Source: Lyophyllum atratum (Eukaryota; Basidiomycota; Agaricomycetes; Agaricales; Lyophyllaceae). From it: 64,000 bases of DNA. The translations under genes and the position numbers were made by a program. Under the pieces are notes generated by a model. That model was given only the letters and a program-made list of their open reading frames with translations. It was not told the origin of the DNA and searched no databases. The stretch is from assembly GCA_014905825.1 (NCBI GenBank), contig JACGCN010000043.1, positions 310,001-374,000 on the forward strand. The letters are read 5' to 3'. Positions 24,301 to 35,849 of this stretch are shown piece by piece (the first letter of the stretch is position 1; each line of letters starts with the position of its first letter).

Positions 24301-26691
24301 GGATATGCAGCATCACGGCATGCCATTTTCATACAACACAACATTGGGTATGTCACCGCGGTACACTCGTTACGGTACCCTCCAGACCCGCCTGGCCGTC
24401 CTCGAGGACGTCAATTAATATTCCTTGGCAAAAGACATATCTCACACAATCCGTGTTCTCCTAAGCTTATGACATCGAAGGCCGCACAATCAGAGCGTCT
24501 GTATAGTGAAAACACGCAGTTGGGTTCCTCAGCGCGCTTGGAAAGCAGGCGAGCAGTTGATATTAACAATGATGACGAGAACTTGTCTTCTTCTTTACGA
24601 GACGGCGTATGTTCGCAGACGCAACCATCCATTCCGAAGTCCCATCCAACAGTCTCAAGAACGTCATTCTCGACACATGAAGCTGCATGTCCAATAAAGT
24701 TCAAGCAAGGGGATCATTACCTCGCGCCCAGCGCTCGTGCGAACAAGGCGGCCGAGTTACCCGCTCGAAGCCCAGAGGAAGGACATGGAGACAGAAGCAA
24801 CGTCACTCATAATTCTAGAAAACATACCGTGCGAGCGAGGCGGCGTCAGTTGGACTGATCGCGTCCATGAAAGTGTGAGAAACGAGCACACTGGTCGTGA
24901 AGATTCCTTGCGTTGAACTGGGTTCGGAGGCTGAAGTTGTGACACCCAGCGCAAAATGATGAACTCGAGCCTCGAGGATGACATGGTTGTAATAGGAATG
25001 CGCGAATGGGTGGATTTGGCGATTAGGAGCGGGCGTGGAGATGGGAGTAGATGGCTTATCAATTCGACATCGGCGCATTTCCCATCGTCGGGCGCAGTAA
25101 TAACATATAGGAGTCAGAACATAACGATATCAGCATCGAAGCATGAGAATGGAGTACTTGTCACGTTCATGGGTATGAAAAGTGTCCGACAGTCAATATG
25201 ACGAGCGGAAATAAAAGTTGAGCCGGCGTAATTCGCATGGTCTAGACGTGGACAAGTAGAAGATGTATGAAGGTAAGACATAGCGATTTCAGCATCGAAG
25301 CGAAGCAAAGTTTGGAAACCCTGACCATCAGATCGATATGAGGAGAAGGCATTCGAGGAGCAATCGGGAGCAAGATTCCAGCCGCCGGTCGCGACGTGGT
25401 CGGCGAGCAAGCTCGAGAAATGACGAGATACCTAACGGCATTGACGTCGTCCGCTGATTGTGGACTTAAGGCGTGAACAGGGGGCCAGTCCAGGACCGAA
25501 CACCTTATTCTACAGCCCAGCGGCAAACAATCGGTCGGTTTGATGTCAGGAACTATGGGTGAGTTAAACACCCACCTGTCTTGTTCGCTGGTAGAGGTCC
25601 CCGACGTAAGGATTGTCGATCTAGAACCTCCCTGATTCGCCTGAGATGGACTTGATACTGCGTGTATTGGATACCTGCGGTGATAAAGCTCCAAATCCAA
25701 CGTATGAACTTGGCGCCGTGAGACTACAGCTCTCATTTCCAGGTCCAGGGATAAGGCGAGGTCGATGAGCGGACACGTTACATGCCACCTGCCGTCGCTA
25801 CACTGCTGCAAAGTACGTGAGCGACGGGAGAAGCAGAGTTCTTGACATGATATCGTGTAGCTGGTGATGAATCGTGGTCCTATGTGAAATCTGATACCCA
25901 TAGTAGCGTCACGATCCGAGTAATAACCTGGACGATAATGAGAGTGATGCCACCAACGTCCTTATCCTCGCGAGTGACTGTTGGGTGGTCATAGAAGGTC
26001 GCGTCTAAGTCAGAGATGCCTTCTGCCCTGCTCTTCTGAGGTAAAATCAACAATACGCCTGTCGACGTCGATGCCAAATCAGACTGAGGCCCAGGATCCA
26101 GGACGGCGGAGACGGCCTGAGTCACATTAGGTTTACGACATCAAACAACCAGATAACAAGGCATGAAATTTGCAGGAATGGTGGTGTCCAGAACGAGAGA
26201 ATGTCAAACGCTGAGAGCAAGACGGAGATAAGGAAGACTGTGCAGGAAGACTGACTCGGAAGGACAAGAAGGGGAAATAACCGGAAATTGGCGGCCCGGC
26301 AGCGCCACGTGGCTCCACCTCCCGAAACCCCGACTTGTCCTTGTCGGCCTCATCTTGGATGCCCTGATAGTAATCCTGCCTCCAACGATCCCCTTCTTCG
26401 ACGTGTGTTGGCTCGCCCCGCGGTTCCGTACATATCCGTACACAGCTTAACTTTTCAGGGACGGTCTAGAGCAAGGTCCCCATTCGAAATCTTTCAAGCT
26501 GCCTGCACTTCGACACTCAAAATTTTCGAAATCGCGAGGATACAGCAATTACGATACTGGGTGTATTATAACAAACTAAGAAATCCTTCCTGGTACAAAA
26601 AAACTAACGCTACAATGTCAACCGGCGAAAGAAGGTATGTGCTACATATGGAGTCGGTACGGATATTGTCGGGAATGTCATCAACTGGTCA
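21313..26691. other. 5.4-kb gene-poor region
   Basis: No gene I can support. The longest frames (24286-24858 on plus, 190 codons; 25242-25901 on minus, 219 codons; 22945-23544 on plus, 199 codons) lack recognisable motifs and have ordinary stop spacing around them. Near-repeated short pieces occur at 25128-25156 and 25277-25304 (TTCAGCATCGAAGC versus ATCAGCATCGAAGC cores). The region may contain decayed genes. Confidence 0.4.
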
Positions 26692-27457
26692 TCAACGATG
26701 ATTCTCCCTGAATCCGCCAACGAAACCACCGTTCTCCTGCCAAGATGGTTAGCCTGATCGCGTGTGAGAACTGGAGAAAGGAGTACCTTCGTGTGTGCAG
26801 GCGGTGGCGGTCCTGGAGGCTGGTCGAGGAAGTGAGCCCATGGTTGCGTCATACTGGATCATGCTGAACTTACCGGTGCATACGCACCACCATCAGATGC
26901 AGGTGGTCTCATAGCCTATAGATGACGATGATAAGTGTCATAGTCATCATCGTCAAAAGTAATAGCTTACAGCGTTATTCGACCCAGGTCCATCGGGTTT
27001 ATAAGGTGGCGGTGGAACAGGTGCGTTCGGTGGGGGGTACTCGTTGCTAAACTGATGCTGCGGCTGGCTAGGAGGGCCGCTCGTGAATTGCTGTTGCTGA
27101 GGTGCACCCTGTCCCCACGGCTGGTTTTGAGGGTACATCCCTGGTTGCTGCTGCGATTTGAACCATGGTCCGCCAAACATGGGCGTTGGACCTTGGGAGA
27201 TGTTTCCTGCCCCGAGTCCACGACGAGCGCGTCGCTTACGGAACGCACAGCAGAACAAAAGGAGTGCGAGAAGGCATAAGACACCTGTTATCAAGACGAT
27301 TACTTTGGTACAAAATTCGGGTTGCGCAGGACTCACCAACGACTATCCCCGCTATGATTCTAGACGTATTACTTCTGCGCCGCACGACTTGAGCATCGCT
27401 GAAGGATATAAATGAGAGAACGATTAGCGTGGTATAAGTTTGCTTGGTGAGAGTCAT
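26692..27457 (-). CDS. Small single-pass membrane protein with Pro/Gln-rich cytosolic tail
   Basis: Five exons (27457-27337, 27284-26971, 26915-26874, 26819-26787, 26736-26692) give 184 residues in frame. Residues 1-23 form a signal peptide ending SDAQ. A very short external stretch leads to one membrane segment at about 34-55 (IIAGIVVGVLCLLALLLFCC). It is followed at once by RKRRARR, which places the C-terminus in the cytosol. The tail is Gln/Pro/Gly-rich with PPPY- and PPPP-like motifs and ends GGFVGGFRENHR. The last intron was set at 47 bases because reading on, or using a 33-base intron, gives a tail unlike the rest. It resembles small fungal plasma-membrane proteins of unknown function; the Pro-rich motifs could bind WW or SH3 partners. 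Confidence 0.78.
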
Positions 27458-28045
27458 AAGGGGCGTCGAGATTACGACCCCACATAAACGTTTCCAGTAT
27501 ATATACGGCCTCGTGACGTCACAAGAACAGAAGCTGTGCCAGGACCAGCAAAAGCACCGCCACGCGTCATCTTCGCTCCTGTGCATGCAATCACTGTTAG
27601 CTACAATAGCCGGCTCCGGGTCTCCTAAACGTAGTCGTATTGTCGTTGAGGTGATATCGCTTCCTGACTGGGGGAAGATAGGAGAATTTATAGCTTCTTC
27701 AGAAAGGGCAGTTTCTGATGTCCTCGGTCTCACTATCGACCAAGCTAAGGCTCCGCAGCATACTCAAACCTCTAATACTTCGAGGGGCTCAGCATCCTTG
27801 GCGCAGCAGAACCAGATCAGCCGAGCCTGCCCGTCGATTACGAGTAATAAGAATATTGCTCGGTGCTCGAGCTTCGTATTCTACACCCAAATAGGTCAAA
27901 AGTATGATAGGTCGACAATGCGCGAATGATTAGAGGGAATACCGCACGGTTCGAATATGGCATGATAAGGTCGGGAGCGGAGTTCACAGATCCTGAGAGA
28001 ATGTCTGTTCTACGTCGGTTCTGGAAACGAATGCGGAGCTCCCGG
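27458..28045. other. Intergenic, promoter side of the small membrane protein
   Basis: Contains the upstream region of the gene starting at 27457 and the fading 3' end of the SMC2 remnant. No intact gene. Confidence 0.5.
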
Positions 28046-28572
28046 AGCAAGCTTCCACTCCGTGGTCGCATGCTTAATACCTAATGGTTATTCATCAGAA
28101 CGAGGCAAAGCTAGGGAAACCACGCCCCATACATACCTTCGTGATGCGGCCCTGCATAATGACAAAGTCGGGATTATTGATGTCGAGCTGAACGGACTGA
28201 AATAGTGTCTATATGTTCGCCTGGAGGGCCTTGTGTCGGCCATTGACAAGGTATTTGGATGCGTTCGGAAGTGCGATCTATAGCAAATGAGTTTCAATCG
28301 CGAAAGGGTGTGGCTTAGCCCACGCTCCTGACGCGTCTGCCTATAGGCTTCATATCCCACCGGGCTCGTGGACTTGTCAGAGTTTTCGGATCCGATGGTG
28401 ACGCTGGCTTTGCACTTGAAAACGCGCTCTCAGGTCCCTATATCAGGCACGTAACGCAGTCAACGCACCTGCGCCATGTTCATGATACCCAGAACGAAAC
28501 ATATCGCGTCGAGAATGTTGGACTTGCCCGAACCATCGAGACCCGTGATCCCGTTGAACGAGGAGTCCCGCT
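28046..28572 (-). pseudogene. smc2: SMC2 (condensin ATPase) N-terminal remnant
   Basis: Pieces of the SMC2 head domain are collinear on minus. The first is the Walker A exon: [16 protein letters not shown], then [16 protein letters not shown], ending at a normal GTGCGT donor. The next is KASVTIGSENSDKSTSPVGY. The third is NASKYLVNGRHKALQANI, then TLFQSVQLDINNPDFVIMQG and RITK at a GTATGT donor, then VLSMRP. An in-frame TAG stands where Gln is expected (NI-stop-TLFQ), which a single C-to-T change would explain. About 20 residues between the first and second pieces are missing. After VLSMRP the similarity ends. Introns are still recognisable, so this is a DNA-level copy, not a reverse-transcribed one. 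Parent family identity is secure from the Walker A block and SVQLDINNP; the functional gene is not in the window. Confidence 0.85.
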
Positions 28573-28641
28573 GGCATACGCACTATGCGACGACGCAAAG
28601 TTGACAACAACATCGACGTCAGGGTGCTTGCCGATGGCCTC
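28570..28641 (-). pseudogene. Probable ATP-citrate lyase fragment fused to the SMC2 remnant
   Basis: Twenty-four codons read [20 protein letters not shown] then AYAS, closely like the stretch KHPxxDVVVNFASSRSVYSS of fungal ATP-citrate lyase. They run directly into the SMC2 Walker A exon on the same strand. Nothing of the lyase remains on either side. The assignment rests on this one short block. Confidence 0.6.
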
Positions 28642-28672
28642 CGGACCCTGGACCCATGTGGTCATGATGGTC

Positions 28673-29098
28673 GATGGTTAGGGAGGGAGCGCGGACATCA
28701 GTGTGCGAGGTCACAAGACCAAAGCCCTACGAAGTTGTTTACACTCTGGGAGGTCATCGATCTTTGTAGGATCGAGTGAGACGTGTGTGTCCCCGTGGAG
28801 AGCTCTCGGGATAGATCCAGGTGGTTCGAGCCGAGTGCAATCAAACCCGAAGCAGTTTTTAGCATCCCTACGGGCTTTAGGTTCGTTGACTATACCCAGT
28901 ACCAGTCCGAGCGCTAAACGATGGAGGAATGATGAAAAAAGGTTCCGCGAGCGTCTGATGATGGTTGGCGAGGAAGTCGTTGCTGTACCCCTCTATACTG
29001 TAGTATACAGAAGTCCCAAATTGGTCAACACTGCAAAAGCTTGACGGCGACGATTCCAAGGCCGAGCGATTGAAAAAAATCTGGCTGGGAGATCGTGT
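28673..29098. other. No gene recognised
   Basis: Short frames only. This stretch separates the gene-fragment cluster from the tRNA-Gly gene. Confidence 0.5.
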
Positions 29099-29183
29099 TG
29101 CATTGGCCGGGAGTCGAACCCGGATCTAGGCCAGCTTCATTTCTGATGGGAAGACCCAATGATAACCGTTACACTACCAATGC
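29099..29183 (-). tRNA. tRNA-Gly(CCC) with a short intron
   Basis: On minus the acceptor strands GCATTGG and CCAATGC pair over 7 bp, with discriminator A. The T arm is CCGGG TTCGACT CCCGG. The anticodon stem GGGTC pairs with GGCCT (two wobble pairs) around the loop TTCCCA. This fits only if about 13 bases after position 37 (TCAGAAATGAAGC) are an intron. The mature length would be about 71 bases plus discriminator, normal for tRNA-Gly. The CCC anticodon follows from T33 and purine 37; reading TCC would put C at 37, which is unlikely. Confidence 0.85.
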
Positions 29184-29685
29184 CTGACGGTGCCGTTACC
29201 ACGTTTCTTGAGGACGGTCACCCCCTTTTAAAAGCATTGCTACCAAGGTTATCCCATAAATCTGGTACCGCGAATCCACGATTATCCCAGAGAGCCATTT
29301 ATCCAAATGTGAACCCTCATCTGACGTGCCACCTCACAGGCGGAACTTCAGCATAAGTAGTTTCGAACGCGACGCGGCCTCCGAATAACGTGGACGTTGC
29401 GGTGACCAGATTTGGGGAACATTCAACACCTCGAGTCCAAATCTACATCATGGTATGCTCCACGAGATGTGATTAGGCATGGATGGGATAGACATGGATG
29501 AAGACGACACATGAGATAATTATGACTCCGGAACACGAGATTCAGAAAGTAGACGCGTCACTGGGACAGTAGTTCGAACGGACCATTGCGCTGGAGGAAA
29601 AATGGTATCGCGCTGAGGAGAAGTCATCAGCCTTATACATTTCTCATGTAATGGCTACTCACCAAGGACCCATTCAGAATTTCGT
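29184..29685. other. No gene recognised
   Basis: Between the tRNA-Gly gene and the end of F-box gene 2. Only short frames. Confidence 0.5.
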
Positions 29686-31076
29686 TCAAGATAGCAATGC
29701 TTCTTGATGAAGCCGTTGCTGGACAATCGATACCTCCGAACACCAAGCGACACCTCCTTCGACCGCCACACCCCGAGCGCTCGTAAGTGGGAAACACTTT
29801 GCGAGTGTTAAAGCCGCGGCGCCTCCCGCTGGATCGAAGTCAACGGTGATCTCAGGCTTTTCTACGAACACCCAGACGGTGATGCGTACGGGGAAGGACG
29901 AACTGTTACACATGGCAACAAGGGCGTAATCCATGTCGACCTCCGGATCTCGTATGGAATCCTCGATCTCGTCGAGAGCATCCTGACCGAACTTCTGGGC
30001 GTTATAATGTACTATGAGCACGGCGATGTGCTCAAGACGATTAGTGCTCGATAGACCATACGGACCCGTAATTATGTCACGAGCTGTAATTAAAAACTCT
30101 TTGCCATGATTGGCGACGAGAATGACGGAACGAAGGCGGGTTAGGAGTCGAAGATCGAGGGGGTGATGCCACGGTAGATCAGTGGCCAGTTGTATGCCTA
30201 TATGTTTTCAAGGCATGTTAGATGCTGACAATGTAGCGCAGAATATCAGTGGTCACTCATACCAAATCTCCGATCCGCATATTCCCAAACCAAACATTTC
30301 AGGTCGGATTTAGCCAGCTGTACGATGTGTGCAGCAGCTCCAGTCATCGCACTTTGCGATCCATACAGGTTCAACGAGCGAATGTGCGAAATCGATAAAG
30401 GAGATCGTGGTGCAGTAAGATATTGTACGAGGTCTTGCGAAGCGGGGCCGCCGATTACAAGAGACTCGAGCTGACGTGACGGGGATGAGATAGGGAGGGG
30501 AACGGCAGGTTTGCTATGTCTGAGTGTTGTGTCTCCATCCACAAGGCCGAGGCGTTTCAATCCAGGGGACTTTGAGATGTAATCAAGAGGAATGTTGCAG
30601 TTACACCAAGGGAAAAAGATGAACGTATGCAGACTCGGTATCCGCGTGAGCCGCAGGATTGCCTGGCCAAGGCGAGGAGGTAGAAGGTGAATATCACCTG
30701 ACGAAATACGCGTGTTTAGGAAGCGCATCTCTTGCAGATTACTGTGCTCATTGAACATCTCGAGTAGCCTAGATATAGAATCGCTATAATCGATCTCCCC
30801 GTGGTCAGATCCGACAGCTTCAACGATGCGAAGTTTCTTGATGTAGTTCAGGATATTTGGGTGGTCAGAGACCACCTCGCAGAGCCGCTGGCATTGTTCT
30901 CCATTCCTCATACTGCGGTGAGAGAGGGAGATCTCTGAGAAAAGGCGTTTTCGAGCCGGACGCAAGCATGAGCGCGACACAAGTGCGCATTGTCGCAGAG
31001 TCGAGATATCGGTCGGGAGAGAAAACTGGTCGATTATGGAATCAACGATATCCTGGGGCACATGAGCCGGGATCAT
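29686..31076 (-). CDS. F-box-type protein 2
   Basis: Two exons, 31076-30263 and 30197-29686, with a 65-base intron, give 441 residues. Start ATG 31076 was chosen because MIPAHVPQDIVDSIIDQFS matches the start of F-box gene 1; the frame is open further upstream but without the family pattern. Shared blocks with gene 1 include DISTLRQCALVSRSCLRPAR, SDHPNILNYIKKLRIVEA, FFPWCNCNIPLDYIS and SPLSISHIRSLNL. The intron lies at the same place (after ...CLVWEYADR) and in the same phase. The two are therefore paralogs, 18 kb apart on the same strand. The probable role is a substrate adaptor of an SCF ubiquitin ligase; the substrate is unknown. Confidence 0.8.
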
Positions 31077-31414
31077 GGTCCTGTGCAGATTTGAATGTTG
31101 TGGTCCATATCGACGCAAAAGACGATGGCCCTGTCTGGCAGTGGCAGTGTGAATGTTCGGTGAAGCATGTGCCCGGACCACGAGACGTCTACGGAAACCA
31201 CGTGGAAGCTCCCACATAGTGTAACTTTAAGTACTCACGCCCAGGTCCCGTGCGTACAGGGTGGCATTTTCACGCCATTCACGCTCCTGACAGTGATATG
31301 CATCGAGAGAGGCGGGCCCTTCAGCACCTTGGCGTTCCTATCCTGGTAGACTTCGCAGCGAAGACAAATGGACGAAGCGCCCATCGGATAGTGATGACAG
31401 GTGGCATCGACATC
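31077..31414. other. Divergent region between F-box gene 2 and tRNA-Leu
   Basis: Contains the F-box gene 2 promoter on one side and the 5' flank of tRNA-Leu on the other. No gene. Confidence 0.6.
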
Positions 31415-31545
31415 GGTGAGATGGCCGAGCGGTCTAAGGCGCCAGACTAAGGACCAAAGCAGTTGCTGCTTCCGGAAGAGTGGGATTCACATCCCATCCT
31501 GTTATCTGGTCCTCCGGGGCGTGGGTTCGAATCCCACTCTCATCA
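31415..31545 (+). tRNA. tRNA-Leu(AAG) with a 51-base intron
   Basis: Acceptor GGTGAGA pairs with TCTCATC (one G-T), with discriminator A at 31545. The D arm holds GCC...GGC with AGCGGTCTAA. The anticodon stem CCAGA (31442-31446) pairs with TCTGG (31505-31509), and the loop is CTAAGG plus A. This gives anticodon AAG and an intron at 31453-31503, in the usual place after position 37. A long variable arm (TCCTCCGGGGC) and the T arm GTGGG TTCGAAT CCCAC complete a class II leucine tRNA of about 80 bases. Confidence 0.92.
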
Positions 31546-31800
31546 CTGTTTTTGTTCTTCGCAGCTTGCTCCGAAATACCCTTCGTCGACTTTGACATTG
31601 GACACCCGGGTATGTTACAGTCTTCATAACATCACAGACAACCTCAAATGTCATTGAAATGCTATCTATAGCACGTACGTATATGCAGAACATGGAGTAG
31701 GCTCGCTGGGATGATCGTGTTACTTAAGGTAACCCGACCTACACTGGCAGCTGGCTTCAAAATATCAGCGTCAGTCAAAGACTGAGCTCGCATGGCTTTC

Positions 31801-32714
31801 TCACGCCTTAGGATTTCTCCACTGCCAACAACCCATGAGCGGGCCATCAAGCGTCTGTTTCCAATCGAAGTACTCCTCCATACCGAGCTTCTTCTTCGCG
31901 CGAGTGGTGTCGATGGTAGTAAGAGGACCAGGGAAGGGAGTTATCTGCGCGTCGAAAGGAAGACGGGCCTTCAGCTCGGGGCGGTATGATGCAAGTACTT
32001 GAGGGCGTCCTGCAAGAGATAAGTCGCCACAGATGAGGAAGCGCTTGTGTTGAACATTGCTCCTGGCCTTAAGTACGTTCAGCGCTGCGAAGTGGGCGAG
32101 CGCGACGTCACGGACGTCGCAGAATAAGGAAGGAGTGGACGTGGGACAACTTCCGTGAGGAAGTTACATATATATTAGCGGCCGAGGTCAGGGCGGCGGC
32201 CTCGGGGAGACGCGCGCCAAAGATGAACGGAGGCCGACCGTGGAGAAGGTCATTAGAAGTCAACAATGACAGAATGGTCGGGTATCGCATACTGATCGCG
32301 AGATTCAAGGCGGGCTCGTTCGCTGCGAATTTCCGAATAGCGCGTTCCCCCAACGTCCTAGCCGCGACATAATTCCACATGGGATCGTGCTCCCCGATGA
32401 TAAATTCCTCTTCGGTGACGTTCCCCAATCTGATCAGGCAGTTTGTAGGGATCAATTAGGCTGGCATACCTTTCATCGCGTCAGTCAAATCTCCCCGGAC
32501 GAAGTTATCGACTTGGACCATTTCGAGCGACGTGAGCGTTTCCGCAATAGCGTTCCTGAAGCTGTTGATTTTACCGCTGCGGGTGGCTCTACATTGAAAG
32601 ATGACATCGATAAGCAGATCATGGACTGGAATATGCACCCCCGAACTTTGTAACCGGCCTTGATCAACTGCAAGAGCATGTTAGCTCCAATGAAACCATT
32701 GACAGGAGTGATCT
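31801..32714 (-). pseudogene. Decayed NAD(P)-dependent short-chain dehydrogenase/epimerase, copy 1
   Basis: Blocks of an extended SDR protein (dihydroflavonol-reductase/ketoreductase-like) follow in order on minus. First is the Rossmann start VNGFIGANMLLQLIKAGYKV, then INSFRNAIAETLTSLEMVQV and DNFVRGDLTDAMKG. Next comes GNVTEEEFIIGEHDPMWNYV with AARTLGERAIRKFA, the YxxxK-containing region. The third block is PPFIFGARLPEAAALTSAAN. The C-terminal part runs DVALAHFAALNVLK, KRFLICGDLSL, RPELKARLPFDAQITPFPG and TIDTTRAKKKLGMEEYFDWK, ending GCWQWRNPKA-stop at 31801. Some 80 residues between the second and third blocks are missing, and the frame shifts near GNVTEEEF, so the product would be inactive. 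Splice sites are still visible. A second, shorter copy lies at 41.3-41.8 kb on the other strand. Confidence 0.8.
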
Positions 32715-33973
32715 ATAGTATTGAAATATGAATAAGTTGGTCAACGAAGTGAGGCTCGGACGCTCCGCACCAGTAGAATTGTTTGTTGGCGATGAGTCTT
32801 TGCAGAAGTTGCTTGAAAAGACGATGTATAGTCTCATGGACGTCCACCATTCTTTTAAATACTGTCCGAGGGACACCCAGACGCAGGGACGAGCGCACGC
32901 AGCCGGGAGTCTTTCGCCGCGACCCGCGGCAGTGTTGTTAGTCCTCTACAGAAAGTAAGCGCAGCACATTTTCGCTGATTTCAGTCAGCGCATTGATACG
33001 ACCCGGGGATGATTAGCTGGAGTTCCTATACTTTGTGACTCGATCTTGGCTTACAGCGGACTGAGGCAGCTGGTTCCGATAGAGGGAGACTTGAGGCTAA
33101 AGCTTTGCCGCAGTTCTAGCGAGTTTCGCAGCCCCAGTTGCCTTACGATACCAATCAAGTTTGAGTCAGACTTCATAAGAATTCTGAAGCCAAGCAGGTG
33201 AGCGCTCAACGCAAGTTCAGGAGTGGTGGGTGGTCATGTTATCAACCCGGCGAAAAAAGATAAATGGGCGGCGTCTTCAGCGTCATTCACTTCAGAATTC
33301 AATAGACACAAATACTGTACAAAGACCCGAACTTGTCCCTTTTCGCGCCGTTCACCGACGGTGACAAGGACAGTGAGCCAACACTTCTGAAGGTACTACT
33401 GCTCATTTACTGCTAGTTCCGTGCCCGTTTAATGCCTGGGAGTTGATTGAGTCTGAGTATTTCAATAGGTCGGTGATCCTTTCAGCTCGTAATCATATGT
33501 TTCTCAACTTTTTACAGAACTTCCTGCCGTTCGTGCTAGCCTCTAGGACAAGGTTCTGCTGTAACGAAAGGCTGTCCAGGATATCTACACAACGAGATGG
33601 TAATATGAATGGATTATTGGGGCGCGGCGGAGCTACGACACGACAGCAAGCGTTAGCAATACACCAGGTGGCCTCGTGACTCGCTCAATCACAAGTCTGG
33701 CTTCACCTATACACGTCCTTGCGGTGACCAGACAGTGAGTCGGGAGACTCTGATCTGATTCTGAATGACGCATGTATCATGCTTCGGTAGCGCTTGGCAG
33801 CATGTCCTCGTTGAAGGCGATGGATGAGGGCATGCCTTCACACGAGCTCTACACGTGGACGACCTCACGACATACTCGTGTGCTACGTTTCAAACAGCGC
33901 GCTTGCATGAACGAATATAGACCCGCACGAACTCACTTCCTTGACACATTCGCGTCTCTATATCAAGAACGCG
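32715..33973. other. No gene recognised
   Basis: Upstream of the decayed dehydrogenase and of the tandem GTPase gene. Short frames without motifs. Confidence 0.5.
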
Positions 33974-35849
33974 ATGGGTAAAGAATATTCACAGCGCGAA
34001 TTAACGAAGGATTCGGACAGGTACACTTTGAGGAAGACCGACATTGTAATTCTGTGCGGTGCAGTCACCTCCTTCTCGTTGTATCATCGCTTACTGTTGT
34101 TTCAGTGTCGCAGGCTTAGTCGGCGCTGGGAAGAGCAAAGTAGGTAGACTAACGATCGGCCAAAGGCCCACATTCACGCATTCATATACTCATATTCCTA
34201 TAGTTCATCAATAACCTTATGGGAGAAGATCGCATGCCCGTAGGCCACACATTGTCTGCTTGTACAACGCAGCTGGATTATGGTATCATCGATGCTATCC
34301 CAGGCCACGACCGTTTCCGAGATCGCCGCCTGGTCATCGTCGATACACCAGGGTTTGACTCGGAATCTCCTAAGAAAGATGCAGAAGATATAGGACGGAT
34401 CTCTGCATGGCTTGAATCACTGTGAGTCTACTACATTCTGTAACCTCAACGCGATTAAGTGAGGATTTTAGTTTCCGCACCGGAGTTACACTTGGCGGCG
34501 TCATATACCTTCATGACATATCTCGCGATCGCTATTCATCCTTGGCCCCTATCGATAAGCTCACGCTGCGCCAATCATTCCTTCACTCAAAGGAGGCATA
34601 CCAAAGAGTTATTATCGCAACTACGCATTGGGACAGCGATACCATCAGTTCCGCTGATGTTAGAAAACGTGAAGATGAATCGAGGGCAGCACGTGAAGTC
34701 GAGCTGAAGGCGACACACTGGAGGGGGGCGAATGTGTATCCATTCCGGTATACTGATACCCGTCGTGGGGCTTGGGAGATTGTCAAGACTCTGCTCAGAT
34801 CTGTCGATGGCGATCCTGGTAGCGCGATCCAGCTAGGCCTCCGCACTGGAATTCAGAACCTACGAGACAAACTCCGAAGCAAAGCCGATCCTCGTAAAGA
34901 ATTTGAGGCGGCTCGGCAGCGCGCGATAAAGAACGACAGTGCGACTCTGAGGAATACGGACATCGTCATCCTGTGCGTTCCATGTTCTTTTGGTTTTTGA
35001 TTGGCTCATGTACTCATGACCTTGACAGCGTCGTGGGCCTAACAGGCGCTGGGAAGAGCACGGTACGTTGAGTTCACATCAGCAGAATTCGTCTTATTCA
35101 CCCAGTCGCAACCCGGTTTAGTTCATCAATGCCCTCATGAGAGTTGAAGGTCTTATGCCCGTCGGCGACAAGCTAACAGCCTGTACTACTCGGATTGATT
35201 ACACTATCCTACGCTCAACCCCCGATGAACAACCCTCCCTAAATCGACGTATAGTGATTATTGACACACCGGGTTTCAATGGTTCGTACCATCAGGATAA
35301 AGAAATATGGGAACAAATCGCAACATGGCTTGGATTAGCGTAAGTACAATACAATCCGCGTAACTGTCATCCTCAACCTGATATCACAGTTCCCGCAATG
35401 GAATCACACTCGGCGGCGTCATATACCTTCACGACATCTCCGTCGATAATCGCCACTCTTCTAAACAAGTACCCGGCGCTGTTCAGACTCGCTTTATCCG
35501 GCTGCCCCACTCAGTCGCCCATTCCGAGGACGCGTTCCTCCCAGGAATCATTCTCGCCACCACCAAGTGGGACAGGGTTATTCCTCGCGAAGGTCAAGAA
35601 CGTGAACATGAGTTGAAGGCGACACACTGGCGCACCTTGCTTCGCCAGGGCTCGGATATGCATCAGTTCAGGAATAGCAGAGACTACGACGGTGCTAAGA
35701 AGATTCTGGAAGTCCTCCTCAAGCACATCAAGGATAACGACACCGGCATCAAGCAAACAGCAGAAGCAGACGAAGAATCCTTCTATCGCCGTTTCCTTCG
35801 AGAAATTCTTGCATTATTCGGATCGGATGGAGGTTATGTTGGAGGATAA
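33974..35849 (+). CDS. Tandem double P-loop GTPase-like protein
   Basis: Seven exons (33974-34053, 34106-34139, 34204-34421, 34472-34972, 35029-35062, 35122-35339, 35390-35849) give 514 residues. The protein is two copies of one G-domain. Half 1 has P-loop GLVGAGKS (30-37), switch-like ACTTQ, and DTPGF (85-89). Half 2 has P-loop GLTGAGKST (281-289), ACTTR, and DTPGF (337-341). Both continue with GVIYLHDIS. Where NKxD is expected they carry ATTHWD and ATTKWD, followed by ELKATHWR. Many basidiomycete P-loop proteins lack a classical G4 motif in this way. ATG 33974 has a good context; the longer frame starts with TTG. Introns interrupt both halves at the same places, and exons of 34 and 218 bases occur twice, so the gene grew by internal duplication. 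Binding and hydrolysis of GTP is inferred; the pathway is unknown. Confidence 0.85.

Noticed and set aside
24286..24858. 190-codon frame on plus
   Set aside because: No domain, no splice partners and no supporting context in a gene-poor region; its length alone is not enough.
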